In this document: in pieces, positions 7,833 to 16,010 of the stretch
Layout: every line of letters starts with the position of its first letter
Numbering within the stretch: position 1 is the stretch's first letter
Assembly: GCF_900111685.1 (NCBI RefSeq)
Contig: NZ_FOHX01000005.1
Location: forward strand, 434,001 to 498,000
Origin: Nonomuraea wenchangensis
Lineage (GTDB): Bacteria > Actinomycetota > Actinomycetes > Streptosporangiales > Streptosporangiaceae
Length of the DNA: 64,000 nucleotides
Reading direction: 5' to 3'
Translations under genes and position numbers: made by a program
The notes under the pieces: model-generated
What the model saw: only the letters and a program-made list of their open reading frames with translations
The model's database searches: none
Told to the model about the DNA's origin: nothing

Positions 7833-8615
7833 ATGCCCATCGAGATCTCGGTCGCGGCCCCCGCCTACAACGAGGCGGACAACATCGCGGCGGCCGTCAC
7901 CGAGTGGCGCGACTACCTGGAGTGCCACCCCGGGGTCGCCGAGTGGGAGATCGTCGTCTGCGACGACGGCAGCTCCGACGGCACCGGCCGGATCCTGCGC
8001 GAGCTCCAGGCCGGCTGCCCGCGGCTCACGGTCGTCACCTTCGACCGCAACCGGGGCGCGGGCGCGGCCATCGCCGCCGCCATCGCGGCCACCCGCCTGG
8101 AATGGGTGGCGCTGCTCGACTCCGACGGCCAGTTCCCGATCGCCAACCTGGACGCCTTCATCGGGCGCATCCAGGCCGGCGACGTGCTCGCGCTGTCCGG
8201 GGCACGGGTCAGGAAGGCCGACAGCCTGCCGTACCGGTGGGGGTCGGCCGCCAGCGGCGCGGTCAGCAACCTGCTGCACCGCACCCGCTACCGCGACTTC
8301 AACTCCATCTTCAAGGTCGTGCACGGGCCGCTGTTCCGCGCGCTGCCGCTGGAGTCCGCGGGCATGAACTGCTCCACCGAGATCACCGCCCGCGTCGCCG
8401 AGCTCGGCCACACCTGGACGGAGCTGCCCATCGAGCACCGCGAGCGGGGCGGCGGCAGCCGGGGCTGGCGGTTCTGGCGCGGCGCCCGCGACCGGGCGCT
8501 GTTCGTGGGCTACCTCGGGCTGCGGCACTGGCTGCTGCGACGCGGCGTGCTGCGCCCGCCGGAGCCACGCGAGCACCTAGGCGCGCAGGGCGCGCCGGTC
8601 CGGGAGGCCCGATGA
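7833..8615 (+). CDS. Family 2 glycosyltransferase, polyprenol-phosphate sugar synthase type
   Basis: GT-A fold glycosyltransferase, 260 residues. It has an N-terminal VAAPAYNEADNI, the nucleotide-binding VCDDGSSDGTG, NRGAGAAIAAAI, and the DxD-like LLDSDGQFP; the later motif RDFNSIFKV and the terminal positively charged segment resemble dolichyl/polyprenyl-phosphate mannose synthases. The likely reaction is transfer of a sugar from a nucleotide donor to polyprenyl phosphate at the membrane face. No C-terminal membrane spans are visible, so it would be peripheral. AGGAGG lies just before the ATG. It follows the membrane protein by 3 bp and overlaps the CofD-like gene by ATGA. Confidence 0.85.
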   Translation: MPIEISVAAPAYNEADNIAAAVTEWRDYLECHPGVAEWEIVVCDDGSSDGTGRILRELQAGCPRLTVVTFDRNRGAGAAIAAAIAATRLEWVALLDSDGQFPIANLDAFIGRIQAGDVLALSGARVRKADSLPYRWGSAASGAVSNLLHRTRYRDFNSIFKVVHGPLFRALPLESAGMNCSTEITARVAELGHTWTELPIEHRERGGGSRGWRFWRGARDRALFVGYLGLRHWLLRRGVLRPPEPREHLGAQGAPVREAR

Positions 8616-9757
8616 GGGTGGCCATGTTCAGCGGCGGCCGGGGCGCGGCCGGCATCGCGCGGGCCCTGCTGCGCACGCCGGGCCTCGACCTCGCCCTGCT
8701 CGTCAACGGCTACGACAACGGCCTGTCCACCGGGGCGCTGCGCCGCTACCTGCCCGGCATGCTCGGCCCGTCCGACTTCCGCAAGAACCTCCTGCTGCAC
8801 CTGGGCCGCGACGACCCGCGCCGCGCGCTGCTCGAACACCGTCTGCCGCCCGGCAGCACCCTCGCCGACCTGGACAGGATCGCCGGCGCCGCCCCCGAGG
8901 CGGTCGCGCGCGACCTGCGGATCTTCGCCGCGCGGCTGGCCGCCGACCCCGGCGGGTTCGACCTGGCGGACTGCGCGCTCGGCAACCTCGTGTTCGCGGG
9001 GGCGTACCTGCGGCTCGGCGAGGACTTCAACGCCGCCGTACGGGCCTGCGCCCGCACGTTCGCCACCCCGGCGCGGCTGCTGAACGTCACCGACGGCGCG
9101 AACGCCTACCTCGTCGCGCTCAAGCAGGACGGGCGGGTGCTGGCCGACGAGGCCGACATCGTCGGGCCGCAGGACGCCGCCGCCATCACCGGCCTGTTCC
9201 TGCTGCCCGCGCCGCTCACCGGGCCCGAACTGGCCGGGCTCGCGGGGCTGCCCGCCGAGCGGGTGCGCGACCTGCTGGCCCGCCGCGCCGTCCCCGCCGC
9301 GCCCGACCCCGAGGCACTGCTGGCGCTGGCCGACAGCGACCTCGTCGTGTACGGCCCCGGGACGCCGCACTCCTCCCTGCTGCCCAGCTACCTCACCCAG
9401 GGCGTGGCCGAGGCCGTCGCCGAGGGACGGTCGGCGGCGCGGGTGTTCGTGGTCAACGTCGGCAGCGACCACGACGTCCAGGGGCTGAGCGCGACCGACC
9501 TGGTGGACCGGGCGCTGGCATACCTGGGCGACCCCGGCAACGAACGCCGCCTGATCACCCACATCCTCAGCCACGACGGCACCGCGAGCGGACCGGCGGT
9601 GCCGCGCGCCGTCGCCGAACGGGGCACGTGGGCCGGCGCGCGCTGGATCGCCGCCGACCTGGAGGACCCGTGCCGCCCCGGCACGCACGACGGCCACCGC
9701 ACGGTGGCGGCGCTGCGCGCGCTGCTCGGCGAGACGCCCCTGGCGCGGGCCGGATGA
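8612..9757 (+). CDS. CofD/YvcK-like protein (2-phospho-L-lactate transferase superfamily)
   Basis: 381 residues. The N-terminal FSGGRGAAGIARALL, then LLVNGYDNGLSTGALRR and MLGPSDFRKNLLLHL match the layout of the CofD/YvcK superfamily (GGGTG-type loop, then DxGxSSG and GDxRN equivalents), and LVVYGPGTPHSSLLPS is the late conserved loop. CofD moves phospholactate to F420 precursor; YvcK proteins bind UDP-sugars and steer cell-envelope metabolism. Here the protein is embedded and translationally coupled in a glycan operon, not an F420 operon. A sugar-nucleotide binding or phospho-sugar transfer role is therefore my inference. Overlaps on both sides (8612-8615, 9754-9757) show tight coupling. Confidence 0.75.
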   Translation: MRVAMFSGGRGAAGIARALLRTPGLDLALLVNGYDNGLSTGALRRYLPGMLGPSDFRKNLLLHLGRDDPRRALLEHRLPPGSTLADLDRIAGAAPEAVARDLRIFAARLAADPGGFDLADCALGNLVFAGAYLRLGEDFNAAVRACARTFATPARLLNVTDGANAYLVALKQDGRVLADEADIVGPQDAAAITGLFLLPAPLTGPELAGLAGLPAERVRDLLARRAVPAAPDPEALLALADSDLVVYGPGTPHSSLLPSYLTQGVAEAVAEGRSAARVFVVNVGSDHDVQGLSATDLVDRALAYLGDPGNERRLITHILSHDGTASGPAVPRAVAERGTWAGARWIAADLEDPCRPGTHDGHRTVAALRALLGETPLARAG

Positions 9758-10410
9758 GCGGAGAGCGGTCGTGGCGGGTGTGGCTGTGCGACCTCGACGG
9801 TACGCTCCTGGACTCCTTCCCCGGGCACGAGGCCGCCTTCCGCCAGGCGATCGCCGAGCTGGTCCCGTCCCGGCTGGCCGGGTTCCGGTATGCCGAGCAC
9901 GCCGGGGCGAGCACGGCCGCCGTCGCCGCCCGCCTGGCCGGGGACCCCGGTGTGGCCGAGCGGCTGGCCCGGCGCAAGCAGGAGCTCTACCGCGAGCACG
10001 TACGCGCCGGGCGGGTCCGGCCCTTCCCCGGAGCACGACTCCTGCTCGACCGGCTCGCCGCCGGCGGGCGGACGGCGTACCTGGTGACCGGCGGCAGCCG
10101 CGCGTCCGTCGAGCGGGCGCTCGCCGCCGCCGGGCTGGCGGACGCCTTCCGCGACGTGCTGACCGCCGACGACGTCCCGGTCAGCAAGCCCGACCCGGAG
10201 GTCTACCGCCTGGCCTGCCGCCGCTGGGACGTGGACCCGGCGGAGGCGGTCGCGCTGGAGGACTCCGCGCACGGGGTGGCGGCGGCGCTCGGCGCGGGCC
10301 TCGCGACCCTGCACGTCCACACCGCCGCGCCGCTGCCCGGCGCGATCGGGGTGGGCGACCTGCACGACGTGGTGTCCCTTGTCGGAGAAGAGGTGAACGG
10401 CAGTGAGTGA
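9754..10410 (+). CDS. HAD-superfamily phosphatase/phosphomutase-like protein
   Basis: 218 residues, haloacid dehalogenase superfamily subclass I. Motif I CDLDGTLLDS carries the nucleophile and acid/base Asp pair; motif II is YLVTGGSRASVE; motif III/IV include VSKPDPEVY and LEDSAHGV. The small alpha-helical cap between motifs I and II resembles beta-phosphoglucomutase/phosphoglycolate phosphatase relatives. In this operon it would dephosphorylate or isomerise a sugar phosphate before nucleotide activation. The start overlaps the CofD-like stop; the stop lies inside the next gene by 8 bp. The exact substrate cannot be read from sequence. Confidence 0.85.
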   Translation: MSGERSWRVWLCDLDGTLLDSFPGHEAAFRQAIAELVPSRLAGFRYAEHAGASTAAVAARLAGDPGVAERLARRKQELYREHVRAGRVRPFPGARLLLDRLAAGGRTAYLVTGGSRASVERALAAAGLADAFRDVLTADDVPVSKPDPEVYRLACRRWDVDPAEAVALEDSAHGVAAALGAGLATLHVHTAAPLPGAIGVGDLHDVVSLVGEEVNGSE

Positions 10411-11161
10411 GCGGGGGGTGTGCGCCGTCGTCCCGGCGGCGGGACGGGGGACCCGGCTGGGCTCCGGCGTACCGAAGATCATGATCGAGGTCGCGGACGG
10501 GGTGACGCTCTGGCATCTGCTGCGCCGGCGGCTGCGGCCGGCCACCGGGCACGTCCACGTCGTCGTCTCGCCCGACGGGGAGGGCCCGTTCCGTGAGCTG
10601 GCCGCGGCGGACCTGGCCGGCGGTGGGGTGTCGGTGAGCGTCCAGGAGCGGCCCACCGGCATGGGGGACGCGATCTTCGGCGCGGCGGCCCGCCACTGGG
10701 CGGCGTACGAGACGATCCTGGTGGTCTGGGGCGACCAGGCGAACCTGTCGGCGGCGACCGTGCGCGCGGTGCTCGCCGCGCACCCCGGCAAGGGCATCAC
10801 ACTGCCGCTGGTCGCGATGGCCGACCCGTACGTGGAGTACGAGCTGTCCGGCGACGAGCTGGTCCGCGTCCGGCAGTCCAGGGAGGGCGAGGAGTGCCGG
10901 CCCGGCGGGCTCAGCGACGTGGGCGTGTTCTGCCTGGCCACGGACGGGCTGGAGGCCGCCTGGGCCCGGTACGCGGCCGGGGCCGGACGGGGCGCGGCCA
11001 CCGGGGAGGTGAACTTCCTGCCGTTCCTGGCACACCTGTCGCGGGTGGAGGGCCGGCCGGTGACCGTCGTGCCGGTGGCCGACCCGGCCGAGGCGCGCGG
11101 CGTGAACACGCCGGAGGACCTGGAGTTCGCCCGCCGGACGTACCTGCGGTGCCCGGACTGA
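10403..11161 (+). CDS. Sugar-phosphate nucleotidyltransferase-like protein
   Basis: 252 residues with the nucleotidyltransferase signature VPAAGRGTRLGSGVPK at the N-terminus, then QERPTGMGDAIFGAA and VVWGDQANLSAATV, where Asp is the expected metal ligand. This is the layout of GlmU/RmlA/MobA-like NTP transferases. It probably makes an NDP-sugar (or an analogous activated alcohol) for the glycosyltransferases in this operon. The GTG start at 10403 overlaps the HAD gene by 8 bp. It lacks the left-handed beta helix of GlmU, so only the pyrophosphorylase function is expected. Confidence 0.83.
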   Translation: MSERGVCAVVPAAGRGTRLGSGVPKIMIEVADGVTLWHLLRRRLRPATGHVHVVVSPDGEGPFRELAAADLAGGGVSVSVQERPTGMGDAIFGAAARHWAAYETILVVWGDQANLSAATVRAVLAAHPGKGITLPLVAMADPYVEYELSGDELVRVRQSREGEECRPGGLSDVGVFCLATDGLEAAWARYAAGAGRGAATGEVNFLPFLAHLSRVEGRPVTVVPVADPAEARGVNTPEDLEFARRTYLRCPD

Positions 11162-12432
11162 GCGCCCCGGAGCGCCGGGGCGCGCGGGGCACGGGGGCCG
11201 CGGACCGGGTGCGGGGCTGGCTGGCCGCGCACCGGTGGGCGGCCGGGCCGACCCTGGTCAGCACGCTGGCCAGCGGGATCGCCGCGGCCACCACGCTGGT
11301 GATCGCGCGCGGGGCGGGCGCGGCGGCGTTCGGCGACTTCACGGTGGTGCTGTCGATCGCGCTGATCGTCACCGTCGGCATGCTGACCAGCCTCCACTAC
11401 GTCATGCTTCAGGAGCTGCCGCGCGCCGCCCCGGAGGAGCGGCCGGCGCTGCTGACGACGGCACTGCTCGCCACCCTGGCCGTGAGCGCGGCACTGGCCG
11501 GGCTCGCCCTGCTGGCCGCGCCGCTGCTCACCGCCGCGCTGAACGTGGACACCGGGACGCTGGCCGCCGGGCTGGCGCTGGCCGCGTCCATGACGGTCAA
11601 CCAGCTCGCGGAGAGCTTCCTGCGGGGGCTGAAGCGCTTCGCGTTCGTGGCGTGGCTGAAGCTGGCCGTCGCGCTCTGCTACCTGGGCGCCGCCTGCTAC
11701 TGCCTGCTGGTGCTGGGCGTGCGGGAGGCGGAGCCGTACCTGGCGGCGCTGATCGTCACGAACGCCGGGTTCGCCGTGGTGGCGGTGGCGGCGGCCCGGC
11801 CACGGCTCGGGGCCTGGTCGGCGCGGCTGGCCGGGACGCTGTACCGGCACGGCGGCTGGGTGACCGCGATCGCCGCGCTGAGCGGCCTGCTGTTCGGGGT
11901 GGACGTGATCTTCCTCAACCACTGGGCGCCGGCGGCCGACGTGGGCGTCTACTCCGTCTACAACGGCTTCCCCAAACGGCTGATGGGCGTGGTGTTCACC
12001 GACGGGATCGGGCTGGCGCTGCTGCCGATCATGGCCACCACCGACAAACCCCTGCTGATGCGGCGGATCGCCCGGCTGGCGCCCGCCGTGGCCGCCGCGA
12101 CGGCCGTGCTCTCCTTCGCCGCCAGCCTGGTGTTCTTCCTGCTGATGCGCGGCGCCTACCCGTACGCGCCGGAGCTGATGGCGCTGTCCGCGCTCGGCAT
12201 CGGCCTGCACACCGCCTTCAACCTGTACGGGGTGGCGCTGTCCATGGACGGGGTGCGCGGCGCGAAGGTGCTGGCCGGCTGCCTGCTGGTGAGCACGCCG
12301 CCAGCGCTCGCCGTGCTCGCCGTCTGCGTGCGCACGGAAGGGCTCACCGGCGGGCTGGTGGGCTTCGCGCTGGTCAACCTGGTCCTGCTGGCCGTCGTGG
12401 CGACGACGGCCGCCCGGAGATACCGCTCGTGA
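11149..12432 (+). CDS. MOP-superfamily polysaccharide flippase-like membrane protein
   Basis: 427 residues, about twelve hydrophobic segments, with the typical start of O-antigen/teichoic-acid type translocases: TLVSTLASGIAAATTLVIARGAG is recognisable as the first helix followed by FGDFTVVLSIA, and NQLAESFLRGLKRF and VYSVYNGFPKRLMG occur later. It should flip a lipid-linked sugar or sugar chain across the membrane. The GTG at 11149 overlaps the previous gene by 13 bp; further GTG codons just downstream are alternatives. Placed after the nucleotidyltransferase and before a GT4, it supports a lipid-linked glycan pathway. Confidence 0.83.
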   Translation: MPGLSAPERRGARGTGAADRVRGWLAAHRWAAGPTLVSTLASGIAAATTLVIARGAGAAAFGDFTVVLSIALIVTVGMLTSLHYVMLQELPRAAPEERPALLTTALLATLAVSAALAGLALLAAPLLTAALNVDTGTLAAGLALAASMTVNQLAESFLRGLKRFAFVAWLKLAVALCYLGAACYCLLVLGVREAEPYLAALIVTNAGFAVVAVAAARPRLGAWSARLAGTLYRHGGWVTAIAALSGLLFGVDVIFLNHWAPAADVGVYSVYNGFPKRLMGVVFTDGIGLALLPIMATTDKPLLMRRIARLAPAVAAATAVLSFAASLVFFLLMRGAYPYAPELMALSALGIGLHTAFNLYGVALSMDGVRGAKVLAGCLLVSTPPALAVLAVCVRTEGLTGGLVGFALVNLVLLAVVATTAARRYRS

Positions 12433-12440
12433 AGGACGTC

Positions 12441-13667
12441 ATGAGAATCGCCTGCATCGTCAACCAGTTCCCGCCCAACGTGACCGCGGGACTCGGCAGG
12501 TACGTCGAGCTGATCACCCCGTACCTGGCCCGCGACCACGACCTGACCGTCCACACGCCGAACGACGGCGCCCTGCCCGTGGACGAGCGGGTGGACGGGG
12601 TCGCCGTGCACCGCCCGCGCGTACGCCTCCCCGGCGGCGGCAGGCGGCTGAACCGCACCAGGCGGGCGGAGTTCCTGCTGCTCACGCTGCGCGTGGTGGC
12701 CAGCAACTGGCGCTACGTGCGGCGGCTGCGCCGCGGCCCGCGCCCGGACCTGGTCGCCGTGCACGACTCCACGAACTTCCTGGCCGGCCTGCTCTGCCAC
12801 TACCTGCTGCGGCTGCCGGTCGTCTTCCACGTCCACACCACCGAGTACGGCGTCGCGCCGCAGCGCAGCATCACCGACCCGTTCAACCTGTTCGCCGCGC
12901 TGGAGCGGTGGCTGGCCCGCGTCGCGCGGCGGGTGGTGGTCGCCACGCCCGAGGTGCGCGAGCAGCTGCTGGCCGCCGGGTGGCGGCGGACGCCGATCGA
13001 CGTGGTGCCGCTCGGCGGCACGTACGAGCCGGCGCTGGCCGACCCCGCCTTCGACCGGGCGGCGCTGCGGGCGGAGGCGGCGGAGCTGCGCCGGTCGCTG
13101 GGGCTCGCCGAGCGGGACCGGGTGCTGCTGTTCGTCGGCAGGATCGAACGGCAGAAGGGCGTCTACCAGCTCCTGGAGGCGATGCGGGAGGTGGTGAAGG
13201 CGGTGCCCGGGGCGCGGCTGGTGATCGCCGGCGAAGGCGACGAGACCGGCGTGCGGCGCATCACGGAGGCGACCGGGCTGCGTGGGAAGGTGGTGTGCTC
13301 CGGGCGGTTCGTCCCGGCCCGGGAGCTGATGGCGTACTACGAGCTGGCCGAAGCGTGCGTGTTCCCGTCGCTGTTCGAGCCGTTCGGGCTGGTGGCGACC
13401 GAGGCGATGGCGCTCGGGCGGGCCACGGTGCTCGGCGACGGCTTCTCGCGGATCTTCATCGGGCCGGACCCGGCGCGGCCCGCGGTCCGGTTCGTACGGG
13501 CCAGCGAGCCCGCCGACATCGCGCGCGGCGTCGTCGAGGTCATGTCGGACGCGGGGCTGCGGCGGGCGCTGGCCCGGCGCGGGGAGCGGCTGGTCAGGGA
13601 GGGGCTGAGCTGGGAACGCGCCGCCGCCGAGACGCTCGCCGTCTACCGCGCGTCGCTCAAGCCCTGA
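12441..13667 (+). CDS. Family 4 glycosyltransferase
   Basis: GT-B fold retaining glycosyltransferase of 408 residues. The N-terminal half has NQFPPNVTAGLGRYVE and HDSTNFLAGLL; the C-terminal half has LLFVGRIERQKGVYQLLEAM, the donor site VFPSLFEPFGLVATEAMALG with the EX7E-type glutamates, and a terminal LSWERAAAETLAVY. It probably extends the glycan with an NDP-sugar. I took the ATG at 12441 (AAGGA 4-5 nt upstream); a GTG at 12429 overlapping the flippase stop would add four residues. It is the last gene of the operon and ends 20 bp from the convergent GT2 gene. Confidence 0.88.
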   Translation: MRIACIVNQFPPNVTAGLGRYVELITPYLARDHDLTVHTPNDGALPVDERVDGVAVHRPRVRLPGGGRRLNRTRRAEFLLLTLRVVASNWRYVRRLRRGPRPDLVAVHDSTNFLAGLLCHYLLRLPVVFHVHTTEYGVAPQRSITDPFNLFAALERWLARVARRVVVATPEVREQLLAAGWRRTPIDVVPLGGTYEPALADPAFDRAALRAEAAELRRSLGLAERDRVLLFVGRIERQKGVYQLLEAMREVVKAVPGARLVIAGEGDETGVRRITEATGLRGKVVCSGRFVPARELMAYYELAEACVFPSLFEPFGLVATEAMALGRATVLGDGFSRIFIGPDPARPAVRFVRASEPADIARGVVEVMSDAGLRRALARRGERLVREGLSWERAAAETLAVYRASLKP

Positions 13668-13687
13668 CGCGACCCGCCCGCGCGTCT

Positions 13688-14659
13688 TCAGGTTCTGGCC
13701 GGGCGGAGCACGCGCAGGGAGCCCACCGCCAGCCCGGCCACGAGCACGACGTGCACGGCCAGGTGCACGGCCATGAAGTAGGCGGTGAACCCCGCCCCCC
13801 GCTCCCGGTGCACGAACCGCAGCAACCCCGGATCCGCCACCACGAACCACCCCACCAGCGCCACCGGTACGGCCAGCAGCGCCGGGGACAGCAGCGCCAG
13901 CGGCAGGCAGGCCAGGGCGAGCGCGCAGGCGAGGATCCCGGCCCGGCTGTTGGCGTTCTCCGGCTTGGCCGCGCCGCGCCGGGCGGTGGCCAGCGCCAGC
14001 GGGATCAGCGGCAGCGCCCGCCGCCACTGCTCGCCGAGGACCGGCAGCAGCCGGTGCCCCTCGTCGTGCCGGCCCACCACGGCGTCGGACAGCACGATCC
14101 TGGTGCGGACCGCGAGACGGCTGCTGTACTCGACGTCCTCGCAGTCGCGCAGGCTCTCGTCCAGCGCGCCCGCCGCCGCCAGGACCTCGCGCCGCACCGC
14201 GGCCAGCGCGAACACCACGCTGTTGACCTCGCCCACGTGCCGGCTCCGCCAGTGCACCTGGTGCAGCAGGCGGTACCACTCGACGGGGCCGTCGTCGATG
14301 AGCGGCTCGGTGTCGTACACGCCGTGCACGCAACCCACGCCCGGATCCGCCTCCAGGACGGCCAGGGCGCCGGCCACGGCGTCGGGGCGCAGCGCCACGT
14401 CGCTGTCCAGGAAGAAGATCACCTCGCCGGTGGTGCTCGCGACGCCGGCGTTCCTGGCGGCGGACACGCCTCGGTTCTCCGGCAGCCGTACGACCCGGCA
14501 GCCCAGCTCCTCGGCCAGGGCGGCGGAGCCGTCGGAGCTGGCGTCGTCCACCACCACGATCTCATCGGGCACGCGGGTCTGCGCCAGCACCGACTCCAGG
14601 CACAGGCGCAGGGTCCTGGCGGCGTTGTAGCAGGGCACGATCAGGGAAACTCTCGTCAC
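13688..14659 (-). CDS. Family 2 glycosyltransferase with C-terminal membrane helices
   Basis: 323 residues. GT-A motifs are clear: SLIVPCYNAARTLRLCLES, VVDDASSDGS, ENRGVSAARNAGV and FFLDSDV (DxD), then CEDVEYSSRL where ED is the expected catalytic base region. Two or three hydrophobic segments close the protein, anchoring it to the membrane. The GTG at 14659 (GAGGGG upstream) is preferred over much longer frames that enter non-coding sequence. It is transcribed towards the glycan operon; the shared theme suggests it acts on the same or a related surface polymer. Confidence 0.88.
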   Translation of the reverse strand: MTRVSLIVPCYNAARTLRLCLESVLAQTRVPDEIVVVDDASSDGSAALAEELGCRVVRLPENRGVSAARNAGVASTTGEVIFFLDSDVALRPDAVAGALAVLEADPGVGCVHGVYDTEPLIDDGPVEWYRLLHQVHWRSRHVGEVNSVVFALAAVRREVLAAAGALDESLRDCEDVEYSSRLAVRTRIVLSDAVVGRHDEGHRLLPVLGEQWRRALPLIPLALATARRGAAKPENANSRAGILACALALACLPLALLSPALLAVPVALVGWFVVADPGLLRFVHRERGAGFTAYFMAVHLAVHVVLVAGLAVGSLRVLRPART

Positions 14660-14737
14660 GGGGGACCCCTCGGCAACGGCTCGTCCTGACGGCCGGCTGC
14701 GACGCCCCGGCCACCCCTCCATGATCCCGCATCGCGC

Positions 14738-14940
14738 GTGAAACTGGAGCAAACCTACGCCGACACCAAGCTGTGCAACCTGCTGACCGTGCCGCCGTTC
14801 GCCGAACGCCGGCGCGACCGGGGGACCACGATCGACGCCGTGCATCCGGGCGTGTTCCGCACCGGGCTGGGTGACCGATCGGCCGCCCCATGGCGGCGCG
14901 CGTCCTGCCCGACCGCATCTGGCGCTCCCTGAGCCCTTGA
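14738..14940 (+). pseudogene. Remnant of a short-chain dehydrogenase C-terminal half
   Basis: A fragment of about 45 residues is SDR-like: YADTKLCNLLTV contains the active-site YxxxK pattern, followed by IDAVHPGVFRTGLGD, the usual segment after it. There is no Rossmann N-terminus upstream, and similarity ends near 14870. In another frame RVLPDRIWRSLSP (to 14940) looks like the end of the same gene, implying a frameshift or small deletion. It lies in the 288-bp gap between two genes on the minus strand, so it is most likely decayed DNA. Confidence 0.5.
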
Positions 14941-14947
14941 CCGCAGC

Positions 14948-15961
14948 TCAGCAGCGGGGGTCGATGTGGATCTTCGGGCCGGGGCCGGCGTCCGGTGGGC
15001 GGCGGCCGGCCAGGACGTCCACGGTCCCGGCCAGCCCAACGGTGGCGGCCACCAGGGGGCGGGCGTCCACGGCGCCGGTCGCGTACGCGGAGATCGCCCC
15101 CGCCAGCCCCGCCGAGCCGCCGAGCACGCCGACCGCGGTGACGTCCTTCAGCACCATGCCCCGGGTGTCGAGCGTGGACGGGGCGGCGGCCAGCCCGATG
15201 TAGACCACCCGCCCGGCGGGCTCCACCAGATCGAGCGCGAGCGCGGGCAGCTCGGGGGCGTTGGCCGCGTCCACGACGGCGTGCCAGGCCAGGCCCGGCA
15301 GCGACGAGCGGGTCCACACGCCGGCGAAGCCGAGGGCGCGGGCCCGCTCCAGCTCGCCGGAATCGCGGCCGAGCAGGTGCGCCTCGATGCCGTGGGCCCG
15401 CGCGAACAGGGCCGTCAGCAGGCCGATCGTGCCCGTACCGAAGATCAGCAGCCGTCCGCCCGGCTCCAGGCCGGTGGCGCGGACGGCGCGCAGCGCGTTG
15501 CCCCCCGGCTCAACGAGCGCGCCCAGCGTCTCGTCCACCTCCTCGGGCAGCAGGTGCAGCGCGGACACCGGCACGGCCACCTGCTCGGCCAGCGCGCCGG
15601 CCCGGCCCCGGCTGATGCCGAGCTCCGCCAGGTCGGCGCAGACGTGGTGCCGGCCCGCGCGGCAGCGGGCGCACCGGCCGCAGCCGAGCATCGTGTCGCC
15701 GGTGACCCGGCGCCCCAGCCAGGCGGGCTCGACTCCCTCCCCGGTCGCGCTCACGCGCCCGCACCACTCGTGGCCGGGCCGTAACGGGTGCCGGGCGCGG
15801 CCGGTCCTGAAGTAGTCCATGCCGCCGGTGAACAGCTCCACGTCGGTGCCGCACACCCCGGCCCGCTCCACGTCCACCACCACCTCACCGGGGCCCGGCT
15901 CCGGCGGAGCGACGTCCTGGACCTCGGCCTGACCGGGAGCGGTGAAGATCAGCGCGCGCAC
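14948..15961 (-). CDS. Zinc-dependent medium-chain alcohol dehydrogenase
   Basis: MDR-superfamily oxidoreductase of 337 residues acting in the cytoplasm with NAD(P). It shows the catalytic zinc region AGVCGTDVELFTGG and RPGHEWCGRV, the structural zinc cysteines CGRCARCRAGRHHVC, and the nucleotide-binding LIFGTGTIGLLTALFA. Start: GTG at 15961 gives VRALIFTAPG, a typical MDR N-terminus; a longer frame exists but overlaps the next gene. The structure resembles threonine/sorbitol dehydrogenases, but the substrate cannot be called. It is monocistronic, 49 bp after the end of the NlpC/P60 gene on the same strand. Confidence 0.9.
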   Translation of the reverse strand: MRALIFTAPGQAEVQDVAPPEPGPGEVVVDVERAGVCGTDVELFTGGMDYFRTGRARHPLRPGHEWCGRVSATGEGVEPAWLGRRVTGDTMLGCGRCARCRAGRHHVCADLAELGISRGRAGALAEQVAVPVSALHLLPEEVDETLGALVEPGGNALRAVRATGLEPGGRLLIFGTGTIGLLTALFARAHGIEAHLLGRDSGELERARALGFAGVWTRSSLPGLAWHAVVDAANAPELPALALDLVEPAGRVVYIGLAAAPSTLDTRGMVLKDVTAVGVLGGSAGLAGAISAYATGAVDARPLVAATVGLAGTVDVLAGRRPPDAGPGPKIHIDPRC

Positions 15962-16010
15962 GCCCCGAACGTTAGTCCCCGTCGGCCGCCTGACGCGAGA
16001 GCCTGGACGG

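Noticed and set aside
9388..12210. 940-codon minus-strand frame across the CofD-like, HAD and nucleotidyltransferase genes
   Set aside because: The translation is Gly/Arg/His/Gln-rich with no motif, while the plus strand carries well-marked enzymes; a GC-driven shadow.
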